Shown here: one piece after another, positions 45,997-56,824 of the stretch
How positions within the stretch are numbered: the first letter of the stretch is position 1
Layout of the letters: every line of letters begins with the position of its first letter
Source: Megalopta genalis
Taxonomy: Eukaryota; Arthropoda; Insecta; Hymenoptera; Halictidae
Direction of reading: 5' to 3'
Assembly: GCF_051020955.1 (NCBI RefSeq)
Contig: NC_135030.1
Location: forward strand, 184,001 to 248,000
DNA: 64,000 nt
Translations under genes and position numbers: made by a program
Notes under the pieces: generated by a model
Database searches by the model: none
What the model was told of the DNA's origin: nothing
The model's input: the letters and a program-made list of their open reading frames with translations, nothing else

Positions 45997-46317
45997 CCCC
46001 TTAACTTGTACGCTCGAGTTAATTCGAGCGCGCTAAACAGGCCAAACTGTGCACACTCGAGATAATTCGAGCGGCGTTGTATTTGATGTTGCTATAATCT
46101 TTCACACTCGAATATAATCGAAAATTGAACATAACAATGTGAAAGCAAAGAAAAAAAATCGTTTTATTGATATTTATCATTTACATGGGATTGTAAGCTC
46201 TGTAACACTTATTTATTCAAGAATAAAATATAGCCTTTTTCCATGGAACAACAGCGCAGTATATAAAAATTGATTTTTTTTGTCCGGTTTAAAAAAAACA
46301 AACTGTGCATTAAGGGG
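45997..46317. mobile_element. PB-L: TTAA-flanked MITE with CTCGAG palindromes
   Basis: TTAA flanks both sides (45993-45996 and 46318-46321). Tips share CCCCTTAA. CGCTCGAGTTAATTCGAGCG (46011-46030) is centred 23.5 bp from the left tip. A second palindrome, CTCGAGATAATTCGAG, follows 43 bp further and a decayed third about 51 bp after that. The right end repeats AACTGTGCA, which also precedes the second palindrome. Confidence 0.82.
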
Positions 46318-46321
46318 TTAA

Positions 46322-47560
46322 TGTGCCTGTCCCATTCGATACAACCAATTGTAAAATGCACTGTTCAAACAAATTGAAAAAATAGATCAAATAAACGTTG
46401 GTTAAAACTCATCGACGCTATACAATCTTACAGCAAAAGAACCGATCTGTCAAGATCTTTCAAACTAGAACCAGATAAGTTGTCTAGTTCGTTTGTTACC
46501 TTGCCCTAAACAAAACTGTCCCGTACATGGTATTTCTCCGCTAACAAAGAAAAGGTTATTCGAGGTTCTCGTGGAATTGTTGCAAGATCGATCCATAATA
46601 CGAAGTACACTCCTCGATCGACATTCAGCCGCGACGGATGCAACAGAACAAATTAATCGGAGCGTCATGAACGATCGCCGTCACCCTGAATTCCGGCTAA
46701 TGCAGGAATTTTATGCATATTTATCCGCGTCACTTGGACCGGGAGATGTCAGCGTCGCGCCGCATGAATATGCATCCGGCGTAAATATTGTTTTTTCTGT
46801 TTCTCCTTTTTCTTCGTTCCGCATTTTTCATTTCTTTCTTCTTTTTTTTGTTCCTCCGCTCCGTTTCCCCGTTGACGGACGCATCAGTCGCCACCGCGCC
46901 GGTTTTCTGGCCGCGGTTGCCTCCGCGCGACGAAAACGTGCATACACGCCGCGAACAATGGCGTTGCGTAGCGAAACAATCAAGGACGGCCGCGTGACGC
47001 ACTTCAACCCTCTTTGCCGGCTCGCTCGAATCACGTTCCAAATGAACCCGCGTCGCGTTGCGTCGCGTCGCGTCGCGCCCGCACGCCGCGAAACGGTGCG
47101 CGGCGCCGCGACGCCTCCCTGCCGCGGACCACTTTTGTTTTTAATATCCCGCGTCCCCCACGTAGGACAGGGATCCCGTCTTTTATTTTCATTCGAGTGC
47201 TAGACGTCCGCGGCCGTCCGCGGCGGCCGGCTGCTCTTTTCACCGGCCGACCCGCTTTTATTTATCATACACGTTCCCGTGGTTCATCTGCGGCCCGCCA
47301 CGTATGTAACGTGATATTTAATTACACTCGGTGTCTCCTTAAATTTCCGGCGTTACGTTGTCGCGCCGAGACAAGAAATCCAGGCACGCCGCGTGAAAGT
47401 CGCGTTTTCGAAGCATTGGAAAAAATGGAATAATTCACTTCGTCGAAAGCGAAGAATTTAATCCTGCTATGGTGTTTATGGTCTATTTGACTCGGACCGT
47501 GTATCGAGCTTGTACGTATAACTTTTTAATTATCACCTTATATGGAGGTCAATCATAGGG
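46322..47560. other. GC-rich island with the longest open frame
   Basis: A 236-codon plus-strand frame (46493-47203) is the longest non-repeat frame in the window. It runs through a T-rich tract and a (CGTCG)n run and has no domain I recognise, so I do not call it a gene. The part at 46640-46785 has several ATGCATAT / ATATGCAT-type octamers and may be conserved noncoding DNA. Confidence 0.4.
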
Positions 47561-47732
47561 TGTTATAAAATTTGTGTACAAGCGGAAAATTAGGGGTCAC
47601 GGGTTTTCGTTAATACCTCGTGAACGGAAAAACCGGGCATTGCATTTTCACTGAGGAAAAAGTTACTTCGAATCACCTCGGGAATCCCTCATTTCTCATT
47701 TGTGCAATAATTTCGGGACACTCTGTATATTG
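47561..47732. mobile_element. Relic of GGGTGTCCC-type MITE
   Basis: From AGGGTGTTATAAAATTTGTG to ATTTCGGGACACTCTGTATA, with arm-like blocks GAGGAAAAAGTTACTTCGAA and CGTTAATACCTCGTGAACGG. The CCAAT core is absent. Confidence 0.65.
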
Positions 47733-49191
47733 ACGGTAGATATTCTTATGCATATTTTCGAATGGCGAATGAAGATTTCGTAAGATTAATTGCATGAATG
47801 TGAAGTTGAAATTATGTTATATTTACAATGTTCGGATCTGTCAAGGTTAAGATGAAATACTTGTACCATGTAATAATACAAAAGTAACCTTTACTGGAAA
47901 TGAAAATTTTTTGAGTGAACGAAAATTTTTGGATGAATGAAAATGTACGGGCGAAGTGGACAGTTGAATATGGATTACTGATTTGTTATTGCAATTTCTG
48001 AATATGACGAGTGATGATAAAGTCTTAATAATTAAATAATTGATAAAAAAAATTCATGAAAAATAATTGATAATTGATTAAATATTTATAGTTATTATTA
48101 ATTAGTTTTCACCGTTAATAAATCGAACAGGTTTTGGTCGCGTGTAAAAGCGTAAGAGTATTCCGGGTCCATATGGACCCAAGCACGGTCGTCGGTGCGG
48201 TCGATCGAAGCGATCGGTATTGCGAGTCTTCGCGATTAGAAAGATTCTTTTTTTTCCTGGAAATTTTATTTTCAAGTATTTTAGGTCGACGCATTGCGGA
48301 CCAGCAGTTTTATGGCTGGTTTTACCTAGTGGCCAAGTGGGTATGTTTGCCTGAATGTATTTTCCGTAACGTTAATTCTCTCGAAATGACAACAACGAAA
48401 ACCCGAGAATTCTCATGATTGGCCACAAGCTCCAGAACGGAAAATACAGGAAGACTTTTTTTTGTAGTCGAAATTAATCCTATTGGAGACTACTTTTACC
48501 TTTTTGCCTCTTCTAAATTAAAATTAGTCGCCTTTTAATCGATTTTTAAATTCAATACGAATTTATATATCTATTTATAAAATAATAAAAATTTCTATGT
48601 AAATAATTAATGATTGATTCTACTCAATTGTATACAAATCATTTCTCCAATTTTAATGAAACAGAAGCAGATATATTTGGAGAACAAAATAACAATTAAT
48701 GTTGCTTTAGGCAACGTCTTCTACTTGCTTGATAGTTTACATTAACTAAATAAAATAATTTGGATGAGTATAAACCATGAGCAACCATACAAATACACGT
48801 AGCTTCCAATACAATTAGAGTAGTTTAGCCCGTCCCTTATCATACCACAGGACCAATTAAAATTTACACTATTAGTATTATTAAACAAATTCACAAGTGT
48901 GTACAAAAAAAGATACTTTTCAAACAGGTCGCCATTTACGAAGTTCTAAAAAACCATAACCTTGAGTGACTCAAATGTTTACAATTGGTTTCCTTATTTC
49001 AGTTTATGTACTTGGTTTGTTACGCGCGTCGCGCGCGCACACACACCGCATTAGGTTCATAGTGTTTGTGCGCAGGTATTAATTCCAAAGAGTATTCGTT
49101 ACACCGGTATCCGATTGGTTGTAAGCGATAGTACGCGCAAATTAAGGTGCTTGATTGATGTTGGCATAGTAATAATGGAACATTGACTTAC
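47733..49191. other. No gene seen; probably intron of the Ig gene
   Basis: AT-rich sequence downstream, on the minus strand, of the donor site at 49191. By position it should be intron. I could not find the next exon. Confidence 0.45.
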
Positions 49192-49427
49192 CAAGAACAA
49201 CGAGCTTCACGGGTCTGCCAGCGAGGATCTTCCCCTGGCCGTCCTCTAACGTGCAACCCCATATACCGTCGTCTTCTAATCTGACGTTGTCTATTTGCAA
49301 CTCCGCCGTAATGGAATCAGAAACGTATCTGTGTCCAGTTCCACTTATTTCCGTTTTCGTATTGATCGTTATCATGTCCACCGGGCTTCCCTCGTGCAGC
49401 CATGTTGCCGGCCGTATTTTATAGCTC
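49192..49427 (-). CDS. Ig-domain protein, exon encoding second half of Ig fold
   Basis: This internal exon continues the Ig domain begun in exon 51740-52076. The acceptor AG is at 49429-49428 (TTGCCAG then GAGC). The donor GTAAGT starts at 49191. The exon starts in phase 2 and ends in phase 1, so the two exons form a 573-nt, 191-codon module with matching phase-1 borders, as is usual for Ig domains. The peptide has the core tryptophan (RPATWLHEG) and the DDGIWGC motif, a variant of the DxGxYxC signature with the second disulphide cysteine, then a final strand ending KLVVLG. I expect an extracellular or membrane-anchored adhesion or receptor protein of the immunoglobulin superfamily. A Fasciclin-3-like identity is possible but not shown. 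Confidence 0.8.
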
Positions 49428-49535
49428 CTGGCAACACAATATCCGTAAATTAGCATACTAATTCTTTTTGACTACATATTAAATTAATATTAAATTAAAA
49501 CATTAAATATATGAAAATAAAGGAAAACATTTATA

Positions 49536-49623
49536 TTGGGTTGGCGACTAAGTAATCGCCGATTTCAGTTATAGATGTCTCTCACTCCCATTTTCACGAT
49601 ATCCGTAAATGTTACATTATAAA

Positions 49624-49676
<53 letters not shown>

Positions 49677-49856
49677 GTTACCAAGTGTACGAGTACAGTA
49701 ATTTCTCCCTAATTTGCGCTCAGATTTCGCATAAAAGTGGACAATTTTGGGAAGAGGAGATACAATTATTGGGTTGGCAATTAAGTAATTGTCGATTTCA
49801 GTTATAGATGTCTCTCACTCCCATTTTCACGATATCCGTAAATGTTACATTATAAA

Positions 49857-49894
<38 letters not shown>

Positions 49895-50568
49895 GTTACC
49901 AAGTGTACGAGTACAGTAATTTCTCCCTAATTTGCGCTCAGATTTCGCATAAAAGTGGACAATTTTGGGAAGAGGAGATACAATTATTGGGTTGGCAACT
50001 AAGTAATTGCCGATTTCAGTTATAGATGTCTCTCGCTCCCATTTTCACGATATCCGTAAATGTTATATTATAAAATTATTATTATTATTATTATGTTATT
50101 TTCTATTATCCGTGAACGTTAGCAACTGGACAAATTGAATGCAGCGGTCAAGGAAAAGCGACCAGAATTGGTCAATCGCAAAGATGTCATTTTCCAGCAG
50201 GACAATGCTAGGCCGCACGCGTCTTTGTCCACTCGGCAAAAATTGATGGATATTGGTTGGGAATTGATGTTACACCCACCATATAGCTCTGATCTCGCGC
50301 CATCGGATTACCACTTATTTCGATCCCTGGACAACTCCCTTCGTGGTAAAACTTTTAATGACGACGCCGCTGTAAAATCTCACTTAACTCAGTTTTTGGC
50401 CGAAAAGGATCAGACTTTCTACGAGCGTGGAATTTTCAAGTTGTCGGAGAGATGGCGAAAGGTCGTCGAACAAAATGGAAAATACATTACAGATTAAACT
50501 TCGTGCCAAGTAAAGAAGAATTTTCTATTTCATTCAACAAATCGGCAATTACTTCGTTGTCAACCCAA
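49536..50568 (+). mobile_element. mariner-1 copy 2, internally deleted, three 5' ends
   Basis: TA flanks the element on both sides. Ends are TTGGGTTGGCGACTAAGTAA and, reversed, TTGGGTTGACAACGAAGTAA. The left terminal segment is present three times, at 49536, 49769 and 49987. Each repeat includes a variable (TTA)n run and the same fragment of a short palindromic element (GTACAGTAATTTCTCCCTAA). The transposase remnant is at 50123-50497. It lies in the intron of the Ig gene, antisense to it. Confidence 0.87.
50123..50497 (+). pseudogene. mariner transposase, C-terminal half (copy 2)
   Basis: Almost identical to the copy at 5782-6156. The frame opens after a TAG and ends at a TAA. QQDNARPH and, 34 residues on from its aspartate, LAPSDYHLF give the second and third catalytic aspartates. 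One position in the usual YSPDLAPSD motif reads YSSDLAPSD. The helix-turn-helix domain and the first aspartate are missing, and no start codon is credible. The shared deletion in both copies suggests they spread as a deleted element using a transposase encoded elsewhere. Confidence 0.9.
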
Positions 50569-51739
50569 TACAATGTTCTCTTCACATTTTTCGCGTTGAA
50601 TGAATCGATAATGTGCGGATAAACTGCTTTTTTAGCGCCTTCGCTCTGTTCTTTACTGTTATTGACAATCCAAGATGTACAGGTTGTAAAAACAGGTTAT
50701 ATCATATCTGTGTCTCATAGACGTATTCTACATCTTTCAATCGTTGGAGATCTGTTAAAAAAATTTTCCGCAAAAGTGGTACCTTGACCACATTTTTCAC
50801 AGTCAAATATTTCTATGATTGCATCATTAATATCGAAAGCTATTTTATTTCATTCGAATTACAATAAGTGCTCGAAGTATAGACCATCTTCTTGTAAGCA
50901 TAATTCGAGTCGTGCTAGCATATTACGATTAGTTGGAAATATCAACATAACCTATCCATAAGATTATTTAACCGACAGAAGTTTTCGAATAAAAGTGCAA
51001 TCAACCGTTACTATTGTTACAAGACGAATTTATAATAAACAATCTCTGCTGATCGAACCTAAATTACCGAAGTAAAGGTCACTGAAATCAGTTCTTTTTT
51101 CATCAGCAGTAACCTTACAAAAACAAAAATATAAGATGTTATTTAAAACAGTCAAGGTGACCCTGACTTTGGGTAGAAAAACAATAGTTTTTGAAATTTG
51201 GTATTTTTCACATCCATTCCAATCTTCCAAAGTATTAGACTTGAGTTAAATTTAACTCAATTAAATGAAATCGAGTTAAATTAAATATTGCCACATCTTT
51301 ACGTTGCATCGTTTTTCGTTGATAACATTAAAAAAATGTTAACAAAAATCCTTCACGTTAAAAAGATAAAAACCACAAAATATCTGAGGTCATTTTTCCT
51401 AAACATTACAGAATAATATACTCTGAAGCTTGAAAATAGGTGTTTCCACTTTCGAGAAACCTTTCGATATTTAACGAAATAGTTGCCGCTGCCGAGCGGT
51501 AATAATTTTGATCAGCGAAAATCGAACGGAACACGAACAACTCTGTAAAAACTCCGGTCGAATGGAGCCTCGCACTCTGTCCATTAACGTAAATGGAGGA
51601 GCGACGAGTGTACTCTTTGCGCGCGGCACGGTAAACGAACGTTTGTGGATCGAGAGGGAAGTAGCGAAGTCGTAATGAATCGTCTCATGTCGGATCTGTT
51701 CATGTACGTCCTATTTGTCAATAAAGAACCCTAAATTAC

Positions 51740-52076
51740 CTGGCCTCGGGCAGCAGCAGCCTCGAGTAATTTCCTTCTAGCTCGCACGGCAGTATGACCT
51801 TGCTGTGGGGTTGCACCTCGAGCTCTAAGGGTGGCTTTGACGGCGTGGCAGCTGTATCTAAGGAGACTGGAACATTGGTTGTAGCAGAGGAGCTGGTAGA
51901 CCATAAGTCCTCTTCGGGGGCTAAAAGGGCCGCGGGCTGCGCCACGTCGTCGGACAGAGAAATCAACGTCGAGCTGGACGGTGTTGTGCTCGTGGTGCTT
52001 GTCGTGGTTCTTCTAGCACGTCGGCCACCCTCCTGTCTGCCACGAAGGGTGAACACGCCGGCCTCGTTCACCGATC
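51740..52076 (-). CDS. Ig-domain protein, exon with Ser/Thr-rich linker and first half of Ig fold
   Basis: Internal exon. The acceptor is CTCGTTTTGTTGCAG before 52076 with a good pyrimidine tract, and the donor is CCAG-GTAATT at 51740/51739. It starts in phase 1 and ends in phase 2. The translation begins SVNEAGVFTLRGRQEGG, then Arg-rich and Thr/Ser-rich low-complexity sequence (TTTSTTSTTPSSST), an acidic patch, and then the start of an Ig fold. There VILPCELEG carries the first disulphide cysteine and NYS is a possible N-glycosylation site. It reads into RSYKIRPATW of exon 49192-49427 across the intron. The low-complexity linker suggests an extracellular stalk. There is no signal peptide or membrane segment here, so upstream and downstream exons are missing. 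Confidence 0.78.
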
Positions 52077-52079
52077 CTG

Positions 52080-52391
52080 CAACAAAACGAGACGTTTATC
52101 ACTTCTTGGGCTTCCATTCACCATCGGCCGTTCAATTGAGACCTTACTCGACTTTGTAGTGCGCGCCCGCTAATAGACACTTCACCGCGGCGAGTAGTAC
52201 GTGTGCTCTTAACGAATCGAAACGTAATTAACCCCTCGCCGTCAAGTTTTCTTCGATCAGGCAACGTTTTTTATTCGAATCACGGATAAGAGACGAAGAC
52301 TATCTATCGAATCAAATTTGATTTGACGCTATAATATGTACGATATTATATTATATATATATTCGATATATTATATTATATTACATTATAT

Positions 52392-52433
<42 letters not shown>

Positions 52434-52446
52434 TTTCATTATTATT
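52080..52446. other. No gene seen; single TTAA-type end and AT run
   Basis: TTAACCCCTCGCCGT at 52228 matches one tip of PB-B exactly over 15 bp, with no partner end nearby. (TA)n-rich sequence fills 52338-52432. The area is probably intron of the Ig gene. Confidence 0.45.
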
Positions 52447-52579
52447 AAGTCACGCACGGATAAATGATTATCCAGATAAATTTTCATTATTCGACGCTAT
52501 AAAATAATGAAAATTTATCTGGATAATAATTTATCCGAATGAGATTTCAGTCGAATAAGAATTTATCCGTGCGTGACTT
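52447..52579. repeat. Inverted repeat (AAGTCACGCACGGATAAAT ends)
   Basis: The outer arms AAGTCACGCACGGATAAAT and inverse, and inner arms ATTATCCAGATAAATTTTCA and inverse, form a nested hairpin of 133 bp, likely a miniature transposon. Confidence 0.8.
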
Positions 52580-53449
52580 CATATGGGAAGTGATCGATTT
52601 AAATATGAAAGGTGCGGTATAATGTAAGGTTATGAAAATGTTGAGTTTGCCCAAAATTTCGCAATTTACCGATTGTGGTCAGAGATTTTTATTACAACAC
52701 ATTAATACCTTGATTAATTATATTATGTACAATTATAGGTATATTCTTTATGTGTAAATTTATAAATTTTCTCTTCGTTGACTACGCTCAATTTATTATC
52801 TTATTAAAAATGTAGACCTAATAACACGCGTTTTCACAAACATCGACGGCCCAGTAATGAAAACTGCTCTCTACGAAAACTGCAGGTATCGCATTACAAT
52901 TTCCCGCAAGCGGCGTCGCTTCTCGACCAAATGGTATTTCCAACGCTTCGTCGATTTTCCCGAAAACTGTCTATCAGGTTCGGTCGACCGAGGCTGCACT
53001 AGGAAAACTAATTATGACTTCGATGGACCGCAAATGGCTATAACTACCTAGCGAAACTACGGCACCTTGTCGACCCGTACTCTGGCCATCCTCTTATCGC
53101 GATCTCTATGAACCGAACACAAGAAGATAATGTTTACTGTTCAACAAATGAAGCCGATACAGAAACTCCGCCGAACGAAGCCGTTTTGCTTCGAAGATCT
53201 CTGCCCCCTACTCACGACTAATAATTAAACCCTTAGACATGGTCTCGTTTACGCGTTGATCGATCCCGAAACACAGGCACGACAAAATAGTTCGTTGAAC
53301 TATTGTTCCAGCTTGACAGAACTGTGAGTCGAGGAAACGCTACGAATAATTAATAACAAATTCACGATCGTGTAACAGAGGATACGTTATCGATGTGCAC
53401 ATTGCGGTTCTTTATACCCAAAGAGATTCAGTAATTATTTAATTATTTA
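52580..53449. other. No gene recognised
   Basis: AT-rich, then moderately GC-rich at 52850-53220. The 64-residue frame at 52857-53051 has no known domain. Confidence 0.45.
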
Positions 53450-53451
53450 AT

Positions 53452-53482
<31 letters not shown>

Positions 53483-53804
53483 AATTGTTGGTTCATTTAC
53501 TCTTCGTGTCGATAACTATAATTGTCGACATTGTTTATATGTATATATATATATACATATGTGTTCTGTGACTCGCACAACAATTACGCTTTTAACAAGT
53601 TTTTAAATCTGAACTTTGTCAAGATAGAAATTATTTTGGAACGTGATATAACAAATTTCAGTGGTATATATATTATTATTATTTTGGAACGTGATATAAC
53701 AATATATATATATATATATACCACTGAAATTTGTTATATCACGTTCCAAAATAATTTCTATCTTGACAAAGTTCAGATTTAAAAACTTGTTAAAAGCGTA
53801 TATA

Positions 53805-53865
<61 letters not shown>

Positions 53866-53938
53866 ACAATGTCGACAATTATAGTTATCGACACGAAGAG
53901 TAAATGAACCAACAATTTTTTAATTATATATATATTGT
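53450..53938. mobile_element. Giant palindrome, ~200-bp arms
   Basis: From the flanking (TA)n and AATTAAAAAATTGTTGG to the centre near 53695 the sequence reads AACTATAATTGTCGACATTG, AACAAGTTTTTAAATCTGAA, CTTTGTCAAGATAGAAATTA and GTGATATAACAAATTTCAGT. Each block returns inverted in the right arm to 53938 with very few mismatches. Two (TA)n tracts have expanded inside one arm. A further partial copy (GTTATATCACGTTCCAAGAT ... TTAAAAGCGTAATTGTTGTG) follows at 53935-54020. Confidence 0.85.
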
Positions 53939-54029
53939 TATATCACGTTCCAAGATAATTTCTATGTCGACAAAGTTCAGATTTAAAAACTTGTTAAAAG
54001 CGTAATTGTTGTGCGAGTCACAGGACACA

Positions 54030-54997
54030 ATGTCGTACGCACAAAATGCACTGTCTCATAGAAAACGAAGATTCCATAAGACAGAAAATTTATTCTAGAT
54101 TTACCGTTCGAACGGCTTCGAGTGCAAAAGGGTTTAGTTCGATTCCGTGCGACCCGGACGGTCCAAAAAGGAGCCGGGCCTGCAACGGTATGACAGCGAG
54201 CGAGCAAACGGCGCTGCCAGAAGAGTTACGCGGCAAACTTGTAACACGATCGCGATATCGTTCAGCGTCGACCGACCCGTGTTCATCAACGTTCACCGAT
54301 GGCACACCCAACTAGTTATACATCCATCGAGTGGATGTTGTTCGACGTTGATGCATGCATTATTCAGCCGGTGTATCCATTCATTATTCATGTCATGATC
54401 AATGGATGTCAACAGACCGCGATCTGTATCTGAACACGTCGCCATGACGGAAAGTGAAAGCGACGCCGTCGTTCGAGCGCGCAACCACGCCGCGATAGGG
54501 AGCGGTTCTAGGGGATGGTCCACGGATAATAGGGTGCACGAGGGGGGGAAGGGTGTGTAGGGTGCGCGGGGAGGGGGAGGACGGGGGTTGGTATACGTCG
54601 GGCGCGCGGCATCGATGGATGATCAGACTTTCCGAAATTCGTCGGACGCGGCACGCTCGACTTCCTCACAATAGCGATTAACTGGCAATCTAGGGGATCC
54701 AGTTTCTACGGCAGATCGATGCGTTAACAAACGGACGCGTTAATTGGGAAATCCTGGCGTGTCCGTGGAAATGCATGGCTGGGAACATTATTGGGGTTGA
54801 ACTGTTCGTTAGGTCGTACGTGGTTACCTGCCGTACCTGCGTAAAAGCAAGCTTTGCTTTCACCTGCTCGTTTCAATCGAATATTTCGAGGCTCCCCAAG
54901 TTTCCCCGAGAGAGATTCATTGCGATTACTTGCAGCGACGCCTTTGAAATATCTGCGGCTGCAGAGAAGAACGCCGTTGTCGCACGATTTTACTTGC
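54030..54997. other. GC-rich island, no gene recognised
   Basis: CpG-rich at 54090-54690, including a G-rich strand at 54541-54595 with at least six runs of three or more G. Frames overlap on both strands without known domains. Confidence 0.45.
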
Positions 54998-55195
54998 GGG
55001 ATGCAGTAAATTCTTTTCACTTGTTCTTCGGCTTGCGCGCGAAAATGGACAATTTGGGAGGAGGAGATACGATTATTCGAGCCTTGCGGCTCATTTTTAT
55101 AGTTGCCGATTGTCAACGATTATAAAAACTAGGTGCAAGGAGCTCGAATAATCGTATCGTCCCAAATTGTTGATTTTTGTTTACAAGCTGAAAAA
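54998..55195. mobile_element. Short palindromic MITE (GAGATACGATTATTCGAG type)
   Basis: GCAGTAAATTC at the left, GGAGGAGATACGATTATTCG, a short TATAGTTGCCGATTGTCAAC centre, then GCTCGAATAATCGTATCG inverted. The family is that of 19372-19550. Confidence 0.72.
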
Positions 55196-55199
55196 AATT

Positions 55200-56205
55200 G
55201 ACGAGTGCTCGTGGTTATTTTCCTATACAGTGATTGCTTGAGGGGAAGTAATTATGGTGAAGGTTGCAAACTATGGTAAATCTTGGAAATGATTAGATTA
55301 ATAGCTTAGTATGTAGATTGAACATCTTTGTACAATTATTTCTATTTTTAGAAATTATGTTACATAGAGGAGATGCCCCTTCTTCTAGAGCAATTACTCC
55401 CATAATAGTGGTCTACTCAAAGATCATTGAATTAAAATCATTGAATTAAACAAAATATGGTCGTTCATCTAGCATGCTTCGTACAGGATGTAACATGATC
55501 CTTACATTTCAGCCAATTCAAATACTAGGGAATTTAATTAAATTAAATTGAAGAGTTTTTTATTTTTATTTTTCAATACAATAATAAAGTTAATTAACTC
55601 CCCTATATTCCACGGAAATACGAATCGTACGTAGATAGTAAATTTTGTTAATAAATATTGTTACTGTAACGCTGCAACGCATAATTATGCTAATTCGTGC
55701 CAAGTTTATTTGTCCGTTCGCGAACCATAAACTTCATTTTGACGCGACCATATTATGCTGCTGTATCATTTCGCGTGTTTAACCACTTGTGCAATAAAGC
55801 AACATACATAAGTTTATTTATTAACGATTGAATCATCGAATCGGCATATCGTGCCTCTATTGTATATACGATGTAAAGAGAGGGCGCCGAATGTTCACTT
55901 CATCTCATGAAGCGAATACGTCGGTTGTTTTAGTTTACTGTTTGTTTCTGTATGCATCTTCTGTTGTGTGTATCTATTAAATTCATTTGTAAAAACTACA
56001 TATAAACACATACGTCAAATTAAAATCTAAACATACTAAACAGATACGAAAGCGAAACAAGTACATTAAATCGCGCAAACAATCGCACAGAAATGAAATG
56101 TTTCACATTATTTGGAAACAGACGAAAAAATGAATAGTCTTTAATTAAATAAAACGAACGCTCGAGTCATGCTTCGCGATAGCTTGTCCATGTTTCTGTC
56201 AATCA
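55200..56205. other. No gene seen
   Basis: AT-rich sequence with no coding or repeat feature I can support. Confidence 0.45.
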
Positions 56206-56536
56206 TTGGGTTAGCAACTAATTGCCGATTTGTTCAATGAAATAAAAAATTTTAAACTGTAATGCATTTTCCATTTTGTTAGTAGAAAGTCTGATATTGC
56301 CAACCCAATAATTGTATCTTTTCTTCCCAAAATTGTCCATTTCTGTGCGAAATCTGAGCGCAAATTAGGGAGAAATTACTGTACTCGTACACTTGGTAAA
56401 ATAATAATAATAATAATAATAATAATAATTTTATAATATAACATTTACGGATATCATAAAAATGGGAGTGAGAAACATCTATGCGAAATCTGAGCGCAAA
56501 TTAGGGAGAAATTACTGTACTCGTACACTTGGTAAC

Positions 56537-56574
<38 letters not shown>

Positions 56575-56681
56575 TTTATAATATAACATTTACGGATATC
56601 ATAAAAATGGGAGTGAGAGACATCTATGCGAAATCTGAGCGCAAATTAGGGAGAAATTACTGTACTCGTACACTTGGTAAC

Positions 56682-56734
<53 letters not shown>

Positions 56735-56822
56735 TTTATAATATAACATTTACGGATACCATAAAAATGGGAGTGAGAGACATCTATAACTGAAATCGGC
56801 AATTACATAGTTGCCAACTCAA
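56206..56822 (-). mobile_element. mariner-1 copy 3, ends only
   Basis: The element is in reverse orientation. Its right boundary (TTGCCAACTCAA then TA) is the 5' tip and its left boundary (TTGGGTTAGCAACTAATTGC) the 3' tip. No transposase is left. Three tandem units with CGAAATCTGAGCGCAAATTA, a variable (TAA)n run and TTTACGGATATCATAAAAAT fill the middle. This is the same terminal-segment amplification as in copies 1 and 2. Confidence 0.8.
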
Positions 56823-56824
56823 TA

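Larger units (their letters stand above)
49428..51739 (-). other. Intron of the Ig-domain gene
   Basis: A phase-2 intron of 2312 bp with GT...AG borders, splitting an arginine codon between the two Ig exons. It contains mariner-1 copy 2 (49536-50568) in the opposite orientation to the gene. The remaining part (50571-51739) shows no further feature. Confidence 0.75.

Noticed and set aside
46493..47203. 236-codon plus-strand open frame
   Set aside because: It crosses a T-rich tract and a (CGTCG)n run, shows no domain and no splice-like or codon-use support, and other frames are open over the same GC-rich stretch.
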